The notes beneath the pieces were generated by a model, which was given only the letters and a program-made list of their open reading frames with translations, had not been told where the DNA came from and made no database searches. The position numbers and the translations under genes were made by a program. Shown here piece after piece: positions 5,997 through 6,055 of a stretch of 6,055 nt of DNA (the first letter of the stretch is position 1; the number at the start of each line of letters is the position of its first letter). Origin of the DNA: DASPXY01 sp038227745 (GTDB taxonomy: Bacteria; Planctomycetota; Planctomycetia; Gemmatales; Gemmataceae); the NCBI GenBank assembly GCA_038227745.1, contig JBBRPS010000649.1, forward strand, positions 1 through 6,055. The letters run 5' to 3'.

Positions 5997-6055
5997 GGGT
6001 TGGCCGACCTGCAACCTCCCGAGGCCTCCTCGGGAGGTTGCAGGTTGGCCAACCC
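5997..6055. repeat. 28-bp-stem inverted repeat at the window end
   Basis: Bases 5997-6024 pair with 6028-6055 over 28 positions: 27 Watson-Crick pairs and one G-T wobble (6006 with 6046), around the 3-nt loop CCT. Arms begin GGGTTGGCC and end GGCCAACCC. The CGGGT just before and at its left end can instead pair with ACCCG (5986-5990), so two folds compete. It may be a second terminator, a dispersed repeat, or extend past the window; the last base of the window is the last base of the arm. Confidence 0.85.

Noticed and set aside
4682..6052. 456-codon minus-strand open frame opposite the caspase end and the small exported-protein gene
   Set aside because: It is antisense to two genes with signal peptides, crosses both terminal hairpins and has no recognisable domain.

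Overview
The window is high-GC bacterial DNA with three complete genes, all on the + strand. It most likely comes from a planctomycete, probably of the Gemmataceae type. This rests on three things: the kinase carries an N-terminal 'GLLTKFQAELLLAGRTSGF' module that I associate with that group; a secreted caspase-family protein lies nearby; and one intergenic repeat, read on the minus strand, gives the spurious peptide 'KPEAQARTPLACA' that I recall from planctomycete genomes. The assignment is from family recognition, not from a search.

Layout. Bases 1-182 are upstream sequence with a clear ribosome binding site at the end. Bases 183-1526 encode a Hanks-type Ser/Thr protein kinase that ends in a transmembrane helix and has almost nothing beyond it. 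Bases 1527-2573 (about 1.05 kb) hold no gene I can support but are rich in inverted repeats: a perfect 44-bp palindrome built from two tandem hairpins (1639-1682), a nested planctomycete-type repeat (1706-1789), a large imperfect inverted repeat (1977-2058), a small operator-like palindrome (2135-2149), a direct-repeat pair (2212-2242) and a leader hairpin (2490-2524). Bases 2574-4937 encode an exported caspase-like (peptidase C14) protein with an intact His/Cys dyad and a C-terminal DUF4384-like beta module. A strong GC hairpin (4951-4984) sits in the 173-nt gap before a gene for a small exported protein of unknown function (5111-5845). The window closes with a terminator-like hairpin (5918-5968) and a 28-bp-stem inverted repeat (5997-6055) that runs to the last base.

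How the parts may relate. The caspase gene and the small exported-protein gene are close, co-directional and both have signal peptides, so they may be expressed together and act outside the inner membrane. The kinase is membrane-anchored with its catalytic domain in the cytoplasm and is separated from the others by over 1 kb of repeat-bearing DNA, so a functional link to the caspase is only a hypothesis. I see no defence island, CRISPR array, tRNA, rRNA or transposase. The most unusual material is the dense set of long, nearly perfect inverted repeats outside the genes.
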